Shown: piece by piece, positions 7,812 through 16,822 of the stretch
Layout of the letters: every line of letters starts with the position of its first letter
How positions within the stretch are numbered: position 1 is the first letter of the stretch
Assembly: GCF_018408855.1 (NCBI RefSeq)
Contig: NZ_AP024327.1
Coordinates: 248,001-312,000 of the forward strand
Length of the DNA: 64,000 nt
Source of the DNA: Caballeronia sp. NK8
Lineage (GTDB): Bacteria > Pseudomonadota > Gammaproteobacteria > Burkholderiales > Burkholderiaceae
Direction of reading: 5' to 3'
Position numbers and translations under genes: made by a program
The notes under the pieces: model-generated
Seen by the model: only the letters and a program-made list of their open reading frames with translations
Told to the model about the DNA's origin: nothing
Databases searched by the model: none

Positions 7812-9038
7812 ATGTACAGACAACTCGCGTGCACCGCGGCGTGCGCCGCCGTCGCGATGACGGCGAACGCGGCCGGCATCAGCGACGGCGTGGTGAAGAT
7901 CGGCGTGCTCACCGATATGTCGTCGATCTTTTCCGATATCGGCGGCAAAGGCTCGGTCGTGGCGGCGCAGATGGCCGTCGACGATTTCGGCGGCAAGGTG
8001 CTCGGCGCGCCGGTCAAGGTGATCAGCGCGGATCACCAGAACAAGACCGATGTCGCCGCGACCGTCGCGCGGGAATGGTTCGATAATCAGCAGGTCGACA
8101 TGGTGCAGGACCTGTTGCCGTCGTCCGTCGCGCTTGCGGTGTCGAACGTGGCGAAGGAGAAACACAGGATCGCGATCGCAAGCGGCGCGGGCACGACGAA
8201 GCTCAGCAACGAGGCGTGTTCGCCATACACGATCCAGTATTCGTATGACACCTACGCGCTGACCACGAGCCTCGTCAAGGCGATGGCGCGCGCCGGCGAT
8301 GACTCGTGGTACTTCCTGACCGTCGACTATGCGCTTGGCGCTTCGCTGAAGAGCGATTCCGCGGCGGCGTTGAACGCGACGGGCGGCAAGGTGCTCGGCG
8401 AGTCGAAGCATCCGATGCATGCCGCGGACCTGTCATCGAATCTGCTGCAGGCGCAGGCCTCGCACGCGAAGGTGATCGGCCTCGCCAACGCGGGCGCCGA
8501 TACCGTCAACGCGATCAAGACCGCGCGTGAATTCGGCATCAACGCGCCGGGCAAGCAGAAGATCGCGGGCCTGCAGATGTTCATCAGCGATGTTCACAGT
8601 CTCGGCCTCAAGTCCGCGCAGGGCATGATGCTGACGACGCCGTTCTACTGGGACCGCGACGATGCGAGCCGCGCATGGTCGCAGCGCTTCTACGCGAAGA
8701 CAGGCCGCATGCCGACCTTCATCCAGGCGGGCGTCTATTCATCGACGTTGCATTACCTGAAGGCCGTGCAGGCGAGCGGCACCGATGCCTCCGACGCCGT
8801 GCTCGCGCAGATGCGCAAGACGCCCGTCAACGACTTCTTCGCGACCAACGGCGTGATCCGCGCGGATGGGCTGATGGTGCACGACATGTACATCGCCGAG
8901 GTCAAGAGCCCGGAGCAATCGAAGAAGCCTTGGGATTACTACGCAATCAGGCAGACCATTTCGGCGCAGGACGCTTACGCGCCGCTCGGCGCGAGCCGAT
9001 GCCCGCTGGTCGGCGGCAAAGTCGCTGCATCGAAATAA
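7812..9038 (+). CDS. ABC transporter substrate-binding protein, HAAT (LivK/AmiC) family
   Basis: A 408-residue periplasmic binding protein. A signal peptide is clear: MYRQLACTAACAAVAMTANA, cleaved near residue 20. The mature part begins ISDGVVKIGVLTDMSSIFSDIGGKGSV, the usual opening of type I binding proteins for branched-chain amino acids, amides and aromatic acids. It ends with a cysteine-containing tail SRCPLVGG. GGAGA precedes the ATG. It is followed by DUF2848 and then both ATPases and both permeases, so the importer is complete. The ligand is unknown but is probably the amide or aromatic compound handled by the upstream enzymes. Confidence 0.9.
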   Translation: MYRQLACTAACAAVAMTANAAGISDGVVKIGVLTDMSSIFSDIGGKGSVVAAQMAVDDFGGKVLGAPVKVISADHQNKTDVAATVAREWFDNQQVDMVQDLLPSSVALAVSNVAKEKHRIAIASGAGTTKLSNEACSPYTIQYSYDTYALTTSLVKAMARAGDDSWYFLTVDYALGASLKSDSAAALNATGGKVLGESKHPMHAADLSSNLLQAQASHAKVIGLANAGADTVNAIKTAREFGINAPGKQKIAGLQMFISDVHSLGLKSAQGMMLTTPFYWDRDDASRAWSQRFYAKTGRMPTFIQAGVYSSTLHYLKAVQASGTDASDAVLAQMRKTPVNDFFATNGVIRADGLMVHDMYIAEVKSPEQSKKPWDYYAIRQTISAQDAYAPLGASRCPLVGGKVAASK

Positions 9039-9050
9039 ACGGAGCCAATG

Positions 9051-9740
9051 ATGAAAGCCATCACATTCAACATCGAAACGCGCGACGGCAGTCTCGAGCG
9101 CGCCATTTCAATCGACACGCTCGTCATCGCGGGCTGGACCGGACGCGACACCGAAGCGATGGAGAAGCACATTCGCGAACTCGAAGAACTGGGCATCAAA
9201 CGGCCCGCCTATACGCCGGTGTTTTATCGCGTGGCGGCCGATCGCCTCGGGCCGGCATCGACGATGCAGGTCTCGGGCGAGCAGAGCAGCGGCGAAGCGG
9301 AATTCGTGCTGCTGAAGGACGGCGGCGAAGTGTTTGTCGGCGTTGCTTCGGATCACACGGATCGGCAGGTCGAGGCTTATGGCATCACGGTGTCGAAGCA
9401 GATGTGCGACAAGCCGTGCTCAGGCACGCTCTGGCGCCTGAGCGACGTGGCGGATCACTGGGACGCGTTGCTGCTGCGTTCGTACGCGACGATCGACGGC
9501 GAGCGCGTGCTCTATCAGGACGGCAAGGTGACCGCGATGCGCTCGCCGCAGGACCTGCTCGACCAGTTCGCGCAACGCGGCGGCGAGTTCGCCGATGGAA
9601 CCGCGATGCTCTGCGGGACGCTTGCCGCGATCGGCGGGATTCGCTCGGCGCAGCGCTTCGAGACCGTGCTCGAAGACCCGGTGCTCGGGCGCACGCTGCG
9701 GCACGCATATGCGATAGAGACGCTGCCGGTTATGGGCTGA
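9051..9740 (+). CDS. DUF2848 family protein
   Basis: A 229-residue soluble protein of the DUF2848 family, whose function is not established to my knowledge. Visible conserved parts include IDTLVIAGWTGRD near the start, the central VGVASDHTDRQVEAYGI, the cysteine pair in KQMCDKPCSGTLW, and LPVMG at the end. The acidic/histidine run SDHTDR could be a metal or substrate site, which is inference. Two adjacent ATGs exist (9048 and 9051); the second is better spaced from GGAG at 9041. The gene sits between the binding protein and the ATPases, so it probably acts on the imported compound. Confidence 0.75.
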   Translation: MKAITFNIETRDGSLERAISIDTLVIAGWTGRDTEAMEKHIRELEELGIKRPAYTPVFYRVAADRLGPASTMQVSGEQSSGEAEFVLLKDGGEVFVGVASDHTDRQVEAYGITVSKQMCDKPCSGTLWRLSDVADHWDALLLRSYATIDGERVLYQDGKVTAMRSPQDLLDQFAQRGGEFADGTAMLCGTLAAIGGIRSAQRFETVLEDPVLGRTLRHAYAIETLPVMG

Positions 9741-9750
9741 GGAGAGCGCG

Positions 9751-10521
9751 ATGACGCATGCAGACATGATTCTGGAGACGAAGGGTTTAACCAGGCAGTT
9801 CAACGGCTTCACGGCCGTCAAGGGCATCGATCTTCGCGTGCGGCGAGGCGCGATACACGCGCTGATCGGGCCGAACGGCGCGGGCAAGACCACGTGCTTC
9901 AACCTGCTGACGAAGTTCCTGACGCCGACTTCGGGCCAGATCTTTTTCGACGGCCGCGAGATCACGCGCGCGGCGCCCGCGGCGATCGCCCGCAAAGGCG
10001 TGATCCGCTCGTTCCAGATCTCGGCTGTGTTTCCTCATCTGACGCCCGTCGAGAACGTGACCATCGCTTTGCAGCGGCCGCTCGGCGTGTCGTTTCGTTT
10101 CTGGAAGAGCAGCGTGATGCTGACGCGCCTGCGGGAACGCGCACTCGATCTGCTCGGCGAGGTCGGCCTCGCCGCATACGCGGATGTGAAGACCGTCGAG
10201 TTGTCATACGGCCATAAGCGCGCACTCGAAATCGCCACGACACTCGCGATGGATCCCGTGCTGATGCTGCTCGACGAGCCGACGCAGGGCATGGGACACG
10301 AGGACGTCGATCGCGTGACTGCGCTCATCAAGAAGGTATCGAGCGGAAGGACGATCCTGATGGTCGAGCACAACATGAAGATGGTCTCGAGCATCGCGGA
10401 CACGATCACGGTGCTTCAGCGCGGCGAGATTCTGGCGGAAGGCGATTACGCCGCCGTCTCCGCGAACCCGCAAGTGAAGGAAGCGTACATGGGGACCGAA
10501 AATGAATCGCTCGCACATTGA
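9751..10521 (+). CDS. ABC transporter ATPase, LivG type
   Basis: A 256-residue ATP-binding subunit of a HAAT importer. Walker A is GPNGAGKT (40-47), Walker B is VLMLLDEPTQ, and the switch histidine is in LMVEHNMKM. The signature loop reads LSYGHKRALEIA instead of LSGGQ, a variant seen in LivG-like proteins. The C-terminal extension ends in AYMGTE, the usual LivG tail. Its last 20 bases overlap the next ATPase gene, indicating translational coupling. It should pair with the 10502 ATPase on the 11283/12176 permeases. Confidence 0.9.
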   Translation: MTHADMILETKGLTRQFNGFTAVKGIDLRVRRGAIHALIGPNGAGKTTCFNLLTKFLTPTSGQIFFDGREITRAAPAAIARKGVIRSFQISAVFPHLTPVENVTIALQRPLGVSFRFWKSSVMLTRLRERALDLLGEVGLAAYADVKTVELSYGHKRALEIATTLAMDPVLMLLDEPTQGMGHEDVDRVTALIKKVSSGRTILMVEHNMKMVSSIADTITVLQRGEILAEGDYAAVSANPQVKEAYMGTENESLAH

Positions 10522-11266
10522 AGCGTCGGATGATGGCGGCATCGACACCGTGACGTGCGAGGACGCGTTGCGTGTCACGGGCCTCGAAGCGTGGTACGGC
10601 GAATCGCACATCCTGCATGGCGTGGACCTGCGTGCGGCACGCGGGGAAGTGGTCACGCTGCTGGGACGCAACGGCTCGGGCCGGAGCACGACGCTGAAGG
10701 CGATCATGGGCTTGACCGATCTTCGTAGCGGCTCGATCCGTATCGATGGCCGCGAGACGATCGGCCGCGAGCCGCAGCACGTCGCGCGCCTCGGCGTCGG
10801 CTATTGCCCGGAGGAGAGGGGCATCTTCGCAGGACTGTCGTGCGAGGAGAATCTGTTGCTGCCGCCGCGTCTGCCGAATGTCAAGCGCACGCCGATGCCG
10901 CTCGAAGAAATCTATGCGATGTTCCCGAATCTGGCCGAGCGTCGCACAAGCCAGGGCACGCGTCTGTCGGGCGGTGAGCAGCAGATGCTCGCGATCGCGC
11001 GCATTCTGCGCACCGGCGCCGACATCCTTCTGCTCGATGAAATCTCCGAAGGGCTCGCGCCGGTGATCGTGCAGACGCTCGCGCGCGTCATCAGGCTGCT
11101 GAAGTCGCGGGGCTTCACGATTCTGCTCGTCGAGCAAAACTTTCGCTTTGCTGCGCCGCTCGCCGATCGCTTCTACGTGATGGAGCACGGACGCATCGTC
11201 GATGCCTTCGAGGCGGCGCGTCTTCCCGAAAAAACGGCCACGCTGCAAGCGCTGCTCAATATCTGA
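10502..11266 (+). CDS. ABC transporter ATPase, LivF type, with Arg in Walker A
   Basis: A 254-residue ATPase, the LivF partner. Walker A reads GRNGSGRS (55-62), so the usual P-loop lysine is arginine (R61). The other motifs are intact: signature LSGGEQQMLAIARI, Walker B ILLLDEISEG and switch histidine region ILLVEQNFRFA (Gln in place of His, normal for LivF). Arg in this position occurs in some HAAT ATPases, so it may be a lineage trait rather than damage. The gene starts inside the previous one. About 20 residues precede the ABC core. Confidence 0.88.
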   Translation: MNRSHIEASDDGGIDTVTCEDALRVTGLEAWYGESHILHGVDLRAARGEVVTLLGRNGSGRSTTLKAIMGLTDLRSGSIRIDGRETIGREPQHVARLGVGYCPEERGIFAGLSCEENLLLPPRLPNVKRTPMPLEEIYAMFPNLAERRTSQGTRLSGGEQQMLAIARILRTGADILLLDEISEGLAPVIVQTLARVIRLLKSRGFTILLVEQNFRFAAPLADRFYVMEHGRIVDAFEAARLPEKTATLQALLNI

Positions 11267-11282
11267 CCGGAGCGAAAACGTC

Positions 11283-12167
11283 ATGGAAATCCTGGGTATG
11301 CCGCTTCAGGCGGCATCGGGCCAACTCGTGCTCGGACTGATGAACGGTTGCTTCTATGCCGTGCTGAGTCTCGGCCTGTCTCTCATCTTCGGCCTCTTGA
11401 ATGTGATCAATTTCACGCACGGCGCGTTCTTCATGCTGGGCGCGCTGTTCGCATGGATGGGCACGAACTATTTCGGCTTAGATTACTGGCTGATGCTCGT
11501 CATCGCGCCGCTGTCGGTGGGCGCGGTCGGCGTGGCGGTCGAGCGTTCGATGCTGCGGCGTCTTTACAAGCTCGATCATCTTTACGGGCTGTTGCTCACG
11601 CTCGGCGTAACACTGATCTTCGAGGGACTGTCGCGTTCCGTCTACGGCGTCTCGGGTATGTCGTACGCCGCGCCCGACAGTCTGGCGCGCGCCGTCGATC
11701 TCGGCTTCATGATGCTTCCCGCGTATCGCGCATGGGTCGTCGTCGCATCGCTCGCCGTATGCGGGACGGCGTGGTGGGCGATCGAGCGCACGCAACTCGG
11801 CGCGCTGCTGCGCGCGGCGACCGAGAATCCGCGTCTCGTCGCTGCGTTCGGCGTCGACGTGCCGCGCATGGTCTCGCTGAGCTACGGCTTCGGCGTCGCC
11901 ATCGCCGCGTTCGCGGGCGTGCTCGCGGCGCCAGTCATGCAGGTGTCGCCGCTGATGGGACAGAGCGTGATCATCACCGTGTTCGCGATCGTCGTGATCG
12001 GCGGGATGGGCTCGATCGCCGGATCGGTGCTGACGAGTCTCGCGCTCGGCGTCCTCGAAAGCCTGACGAAGCTGTTCTATCCAGAGGCGTCGGCGACGGT
12101 GGTGTTCGCCGTCATGGCGCTGGTTCTGCTCGTGCGTCCCGCCGGGCTGTTCGGTCAATCGAAATGA
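11283..12167 (+). CDS. ABC transporter permease, LivH type
   Basis: A 294-residue inner-membrane permease with about eight hydrophobic segments. Typical LivH features are GLMNGCFYAVLSLGLSLIFG at the start, LLNVINFTHGAFFMLGA, LLRAATENPRLVAAFGVDV in the cytoplasmic coupling loop, and FAIVVIGGMGSIAGS near the end. The ATG at 11283 is preferred because the membrane family start follows directly; upstream codons overlap the ATPase gene. Its stop overlaps a possible ATG of the following permease gene. Confidence 0.9.
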   Translation: MEILGMPLQAASGQLVLGLMNGCFYAVLSLGLSLIFGLLNVINFTHGAFFMLGALFAWMGTNYFGLDYWLMLVIAPLSVGAVGVAVERSMLRRLYKLDHLYGLLLTLGVTLIFEGLSRSVYGVSGMSYAAPDSLARAVDLGFMMLPAYRAWVVVASLAVCGTAWWAIERTQLGALLRAATENPRLVAAFGVDVPRMVSLSYGFGVAIAAFAGVLAAPVMQVSPLMGQSVIITVFAIVVIGGMGSIAGSVLTSLALGVLESLTKLFYPEASATVVFAVMALVLLVRPAGLFGQSK

Positions 12168-12175
12168 GGTGTCTC

Positions 12176-13192
12176 ATGCATAACCGCTTCGCATTCGTCG
12201 TCGGCTTGGCCGTTCTCGCCGTCGCGCCATGGCTCGGCGCCTATCCGGTCTTCATGATGAAGCTCATGTGCTTCGCGTTGTTCGCCACGTCGCTGAACCT
12301 GCTGCTCGGCTATGTCGGCCTGCTGTCGTTCGGTCATGCGGCGTTCTTCGGCGTCGCGGCCTACGTCGCGGGCAACGCATTGCGCGATCACGGCGTGCCG
12401 CCCGAAGGCGCGTTGCTGCTCGGTGCGGTCGTCGGGGCCGCGCTCGGCCTGGTGATGGGTCTGCTTGCGATTCGGCGCAAGGGCATCTACTTCGCGATGG
12501 CCACGCTCGCGCTCGCGCAGATGATCTATTTCTTCTGCGTTCAGGCGCCGTTCACGGGCGGCGAGGACGGCATGCAGGGTGTGCCGCGCGGGCGCCTGTT
12601 CGGCGTGCTTCCGCTCGACGACGACCTGACGCTCTACTACGTCGTGCTCGCCATCGGTGCGATGGCGTTCGCGTTCATCGGCCGCGTGATCGACTCGCCG
12701 TTTGGCCGGATCCTCGGCGCGCTGAAGGAGAACGAGGCGCGCACGATGTCGCTCGGCTACGACGTCGATCGTTTCAAGCTGCTGGCGTTCGTCATATCGG
12801 CTGCATGTGCGGGTCTCGCGGGCGCGATGAAGACGCTCGTGCTCGGCTTCGCCACGCTGTCCGACGTGCACTGGACCATGTCGGGCACCGTGATCCTCAT
12901 GACCCTGCTGGGCGGTCTCGGCACGCGGCTGGGTCCGGCGCTCGGCGCGGTGATCGTCGTCGGGCTCGAAACGAGGCTCGCCGCGTTCGGCACGTGGCTC
13001 GCGGAATTCACGCGCATCGCGTGGTTTCAGGGGCTGGGTGAATCGGTCGGCATCGTGACCGGGGTGATGTTCGTCGCCTGCGTGCTGCTGTTCCGGCGCG
13101 GGATCGTCGGGGAGATTGCGCAGTGGCTCGGCCGTCGGGAGCGGACTCGAGCGCGTCTTTCCGGACACATGATGCAGAGCGACGCCAGATGA
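12176..13192 (+). CDS. ABC transporter permease, LivM type
   Basis: A 338-residue inner-membrane permease, the LivM partner. Family features are LCFALFATSLNLLLGYVGLLSFGHAAFFG, the coupling loop GRILGALKENEARTMSLGY, and LMTLLGGLGTRLGPALGA near the end. GAGGTG sits 4 bases before the ATG at 12176; another in-frame ATG at 12164 overlaps the LivH stop as ATGA and cannot be excluded. This is the last gene of the operon that begins at 3955. No clear terminator was seen in the 115 bases that follow. Confidence 0.9.
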   Translation: MHNRFAFVVGLAVLAVAPWLGAYPVFMMKLMCFALFATSLNLLLGYVGLLSFGHAAFFGVAAYVAGNALRDHGVPPEGALLLGAVVGAALGLVMGLLAIRRKGIYFAMATLALAQMIYFFCVQAPFTGGEDGMQGVPRGRLFGVLPLDDDLTLYYVVLAIGAMAFAFIGRVIDSPFGRILGALKENEARTMSLGYDVDRFKLLAFVISAACAGLAGAMKTLVLGFATLSDVHWTMSGTVILMTLLGGLGTRLGPALGAVIVVGLETRLAAFGTWLAEFTRIAWFQGLGESVGIVTGVMFVACVLLFRRGIVGEIAQWLGRRERTRARLSGHMMQSDAR

Positions 13193-13307
13193 GCTCGGAG
13201 GGCGGAGTCACACGGACATTCGAGCGCCGCGTTTGGCGAACAGCGGCCATCCGGTTAGCGCGGTGCCTCGCCTATGCGATAGATTCGACGTACCGCGCCA
13301 TTGCGCT

Positions 13308-14180
13308 TCAAGACCCCAGCAACTGCGCCAACTCCAGCAACGTCCGATGTGCCCCCCCTCGCTCGACCGCATCCGCATAGATCCCTCGCACGGCGCTAGC
13401 GATCGCATCGACCGCATCGGTATCACCGGCCATCGTCACGTAATAGCCGAGATCCTTCAGGGCGTTCGACATATGAAACGGCATGCCCGACGGATCGCCG
13501 TCCACGAGCGCAGGCCTTAGCCGCTCCAGCGCCGCGCCGCCGCCACCGCCTTTCGCGAGCACGTCGACGAAAGTCTGCGCATCGACGCCCGCGCGCTTCG
13601 CGCACGCGGCCGCCTCGGAGATCAGCGCGATCGTCCCGAGCGACACGAAGTTGTGCAGCAGCTTCATGCTGTGTCCCGCGCCGAGGCCGCCGACGAGCGT
13701 CACGTTTTCCGCATACGTGCGCAACAACGGCTCGATGCGCGCGAACAATTCGGCTGAAGCGCCGACCAGCAGATTCAGCCGCCCTTCATGCGCCTCCTTT
13801 GCGGTACGCGTCATCGGCGCATCGACGAAAAGTCCGCCCGCTTCCTCGACGAGCGCCGCCATGCGCGCAGTCGATGCGGGCACGGCCGTCGAGCAGTCGA
13901 TCACGATGGTTCCAGGCTGCAACCCCGCGAGCACGCCATCGGGCGCGGTCAATACCGCTTCGACTTCCGGCGAGCCCGTCACGCACAGAATGACGATGTC
14001 CGATTCACGCGCAAGCGCCTCGCCATTCGTGACGGTCTTCACGCCGCCCGCACGCAGTTCGTCGAGCGGCTGATTGCCGGGATGCTCGACCACCGTCAGC
14101 GGATAACCATGCTTCATCACATTGCGTGCGATGCCGTGCCCCATCAGTCCGATACCGATCATGCCGATTCGCTGCTTCAT
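13308..14180 (-). CDS. NAD(P)-dependent beta-hydroxyacid dehydrogenase (tartronate semialdehyde reductase/3-hydroxyisobutyrate dehydrogenase family)
   Basis: A 290-residue Rossmann enzyme. The nucleotide site is GMIGIGLMGHGIARNV at the start. The substrate motif region IVIDCSTAVPASTARMAALVEEAGGLFVDAPMTRT and the catalytic-lysine stretch GLGAGHSMKLLHNF are both present. Such enzymes reduce tartronate semialdehyde to glycerate or oxidise 3-hydroxy acids. The ATG at 14180 is used because the upstream extension starts with a weak TTG and has no family match. The adjacent MFS gene ends 40 bases upstream in the same direction, so they may be cotranscribed. The nearby tartrate-type dehydrogenase supports a role in hydroxy-dicarboxylate use. 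Confidence 0.85.
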   Translation of the reverse strand: MKQRIGMIGIGLMGHGIARNVMKHGYPLTVVEHPGNQPLDELRAGGVKTVTNGEALARESDIVILCVTGSPEVEAVLTAPDGVLAGLQPGTIVIDCSTAVPASTARMAALVEEAGGLFVDAPMTRTAKEAHEGRLNLLVGASAELFARIEPLLRTYAENVTLVGGLGAGHSMKLLHNFVSLGTIALISEAAACAKRAGVDAQTFVDVLAKGGGGGAALERLRPALVDGDPSGMPFHMSNALKDLGYYVTMAGDTDAVDAIASAVRGIYADAVERGGAHRTLLELAQLLGS

Positions 14181-14220
14181 GCTGTGTCTCTTCGTGTCGT
14201 CGTATTGGTTCAAGAAAGGC

Positions 14221-15549
14221 TCAGCGGTTCACGAGCCGCTTCGGCAGCAACATCGTCAGAACGATGCCGAGCGCGAGGCAGCCGACCATCGAGAAGATCG
14301 GCAGCGTCATGCCGCCCGACGCCTGCTTCAGAAAGCCGACCACGTATGGGCCGAAGAAGCCGCCGAGATTGCCGAACGCGCTGATCCATGCGATGCCGAC
14401 CGCCGCCGCGGCCTGGCCGAGCACGGCCGTCGGCATGCTCCAGAAGAGCGGCGGAAACGACAGCAATCCCGCATTGGCGATGCACAGCGCGATCATGCCG
14501 AGCCACAGATTGTCATGCCAGAGCACGGACAGCGACAAGCCGACCGCGCCCATCAGCAGCAGCGCCGCGACGTGCAAGCGCCGCTCGCCGCGCCGGTCCG
14601 CGCTGCGGCCGAACATCACCATCACGATGACCGCGACCGCGTTGGGCAGCGCCGCGAGCGCGCCGATCGCGAAGTCGCCGGAGATGCCCATCGACTTGAT
14701 CATCGTCGGGGCCCAGAAGGTGTAGCCGTAGATGCCGAACACATCGAGAAAATAGATCAGGCAGAACGCCCACACGAGCGCGCTCGAAAAGAGGCCCTTG
14801 TGATTCGATTCGGCCGTCACCGCGCGATCCTCGGCGAGCACGCGGGACAGGAACGCGCGATCTGCTTCGCTGTAGCGCGGGCTTTTCGTGACGTCGTCGT
14901 CAAGTCCTCTCCAGGTGTAGACCGCCGCGAGAAACGCGGGCAACGCCTCGACGATGAAGATCCACTTCCAGCCGGGCAACTGCATGAGGCCGTCGAAGTA
15001 CTGCATGATGAAGCCGGTCAACGGCGAGCCGATCAGACCCGCGAGCGCGAGCGCCGCATAGAACATGCTGAGGATGCGCGCGCGCCGGTTGCGCGGAAAC
15101 GACTGGCCGATATAAAAGACGATCGCCGGAATGAAACCCGCCTCCGCGACGCCGAGCAGGCAGCGCATCACGTAGAACTGCATCGGCGTGGAGACGAAGG
15201 CCGTCAAGCCGGAGACGATGCCCCACGACAGAATGATGCGCGTGATCCATCTGCGCGCGCCGACGCGTTGCAGGATCATGTTGCTCGGCACTTCGAAAAC
15301 CACATAGCCGAGAAAGAAGATGCCCGCGCCGAAGCCGAATACGGCATCGGAAAAGCCGAGTTGCTGCGCCATCTGCAGCTTGGCGAAGCTCACGTTCACG
15401 CGGTCGATATACGACGTGATGTACGCGAACATCAGAATCGGCAGGATCTGCAACGCCAGGCGGCGGAAGATCCGGTCCTCCGTCGCGGCGTCGTGTGACG
15501 GGGCGGGCGATGCCGCGCCTTGGGGCATGCTGGTCGCATCGATTTCCAC
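14221..15549 (-). CDS. MFS transporter, anion:cation symporter (tartrate/phthalate) family
   Basis: A 442-residue carrier with about twelve membrane segments. Features of the ACS family are SYIDRVNVSFAKLQM in the first helix, RVGARRWITRIILSWGIVSGLTAFV in the 2-3 loop, and GVAEAGFIPAIVFYIGQSFPRNRRARILSMFYAA. ACS carriers import tartrate, galactarate, 4-hydroxyphenylacetate, phthalate and similar anions. The GTG at 15549 is chosen because GGAGA stands seven bases before it and the length becomes normal. It is divergent from a LysR gene, probably its regulator, and downstream of it lies a tartronate-semialdehyde-reductase-like enzyme. Confidence 0.87.
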   Translation of the reverse strand: MEIDATSMPQGAASPAPSHDAATEDRIFRRLALQILPILMFAYITSYIDRVNVSFAKLQMAQQLGFSDAVFGFGAGIFFLGYVVFEVPSNMILQRVGARRWITRIILSWGIVSGLTAFVSTPMQFYVMRCLLGVAEAGFIPAIVFYIGQSFPRNRRARILSMFYAALALAGLIGSPLTGFIMQYFDGLMQLPGWKWIFIVEALPAFLAAVYTWRGLDDDVTKSPRYSEADRAFLSRVLAEDRAVTAESNHKGLFSSALVWAFCLIYFLDVFGIYGYTFWAPTMIKSMGISGDFAIGALAALPNAVAVIVMVMFGRSADRRGERRLHVAALLLMGAVGLSLSVLWHDNLWLGMIALCIANAGLLSFPPLFWSMPTAVLGQAAAAVGIAWISAFGNLGGFFGPYVVGFLKQASGGMTLPIFSMVGCLALGIVLTMLLPKRLVNR

Positions 15550-15660
15550 GTCTGTCTCCGTATATGTTTTTTGCGTACCGACTCGCGCAGGACGCGGCGG
15601 GACAGAGGAAATGTAGCGGCTGCTGAGCGCGAGAGATATGCGAAATCGCTGAAGCGGGCT

Positions 15661-15675
15661 TTCGAATAGTTCGAA
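15661..15675. promoter_or_regulatory. Inverted repeat in the MFS/LysR divergent interval
   Basis: TTCGAA-TAG-TTCGAA is a 15-base perfect dyad located about 104 bases before the LysR start and 112 bases before the MFS start. A LysR-type autoregulatory site is a reasonable reading, though no experiment supports it here. Confidence 0.4.
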
Positions 15676-15778
15676 CACGCGCGTCGCGACGTCAGGGTTT
15701 TCCAGTATCCCGCCGCGACGCGCCGATCGCGCCCGGATGCCATACTGCGCGGCATGATCTTTTACGGAGCGTCCGGTT

Positions 15779-16699
15779 TTGTTCGATCTCACGTCGCTGG
15801 CTCTTTTTCTGCGCGCAGTCGAAATGGGCAGTCTTTCCAAGGCGGCGCAGCAATCGCATATGTCGCTGTCGACGGCGAGCCGGCGCATCGCGCTGCTCGA
15901 ACATCACTTCCGCGTCGGCTTGCTGAACCGCACGTCGGCGGGCGTCGAGCCCACGCCAGCGGGCGAGGCGCTCGCGCGTCATGCCACCGAACTGCTGCTC
16001 AAGACCGATGCCATCTACAGCGAACTCTCCGATTACACGAAAGGCTCGGTTGGCCGCGTACGCATTTTCGCCAATATCTCCGCGATCAGTCAGGACTTGC
16101 CCGATCATCTGCGCGCGTTCTCGCAGCGCTATCAGGACATCAAGCTGCATATCAGCGAATTGCGCAGCATGGACATTCTTCAGGCGTTGCGCGAGGGGCG
16201 CGCGGATGTCGGCGTGGTGACTTCGCAGGTCGGCATGGAGGGCATTCGCCTCGCGCCGTATTGCGCGGATCGCATCAGCGTCGTCGTGCCGGAAGATCAC
16301 GTGTTGCAGGGCGAGCAGATCGAGTTCGCGGCGCTGCTCGAACACGATATCGTCGGGCTCGACGATAAAGCCGAAGTCACCCGCATGCTCGTCAAGGAAG
16401 CCGCGCTCGCGGGGCGCACCATCCGCTTTCGCGTGCAGGTGCAAAGCTTCGAGGCGATGTGCAGGCTGATCGCGGCCGGGCAGGGCATCGGCGTGTTGCC
16501 CGAAGGCGCGGTGCGGCTCTTTCGGGAGCCGATGCATCTGCGCTTCATCCGCCTGACCAATCCGTGGGCCGAGCGCGTGATGTCGGTCGGGATTCGCGCC
16601 GGCGCGGCGCCCTTGCCCGCGCGCAAGCTATTCGATTTTCTGAGCGCCTTCGCGCCCGCATCGCTCGTCGCGCCGGGCGGCGAACGCTCCGCCGGCTGA
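15779..16699 (+). CDS. LysR-family transcriptional regulator
   Basis: A 306-residue LysR regulator. The winged helix is in the first 60 residues (LALFLRAVEMGSLSKAAQQSHMSLSTASRRIALLEHHFRVGLLNR), followed by the effector domain with a typical GQGIGVLPEGAVR region near residue 240. The start is a TTG at 15779; GGAG stands nine bases upstream and the protein begins MFDLTSLALFLRA as its relatives do. It is divergent from the ACS transporter and lies directly upstream of the tartrate-dehydrogenase-like operon in the same direction, so it probably senses a hydroxy-dicarboxylate and activates one or both units. Confidence 0.88.
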   Translation: MFDLTSLALFLRAVEMGSLSKAAQQSHMSLSTASRRIALLEHHFRVGLLNRTSAGVEPTPAGEALARHATELLLKTDAIYSELSDYTKGSVGRVRIFANISAISQDLPDHLRAFSQRYQDIKLHISELRSMDILQALREGRADVGVVTSQVGMEGIRLAPYCADRISVVVPEDHVLQGEQIEFAALLEHDIVGLDDKAEVTRMLVKEAALAGRTIRFRVQVQSFEAMCRLIAAGQGIGVLPEGAVRLFREPMHLRFIRLTNPWAERVMSVGIRAGAAPLPARKLFDFLSAFAPASLVAPGGERSAG

Positions 16700-16822
16700 A
16701 CCCCTTGCGGATATTCGAAGACTCCTGTTCCCGGATTCGCACTTCCGCCGCGCCAACGCGTCGGCTAGATTTCCCTCCTGTATGACGGGCAGTCCACGTC
16801 GAATAACAGGAGACACAGCGCA

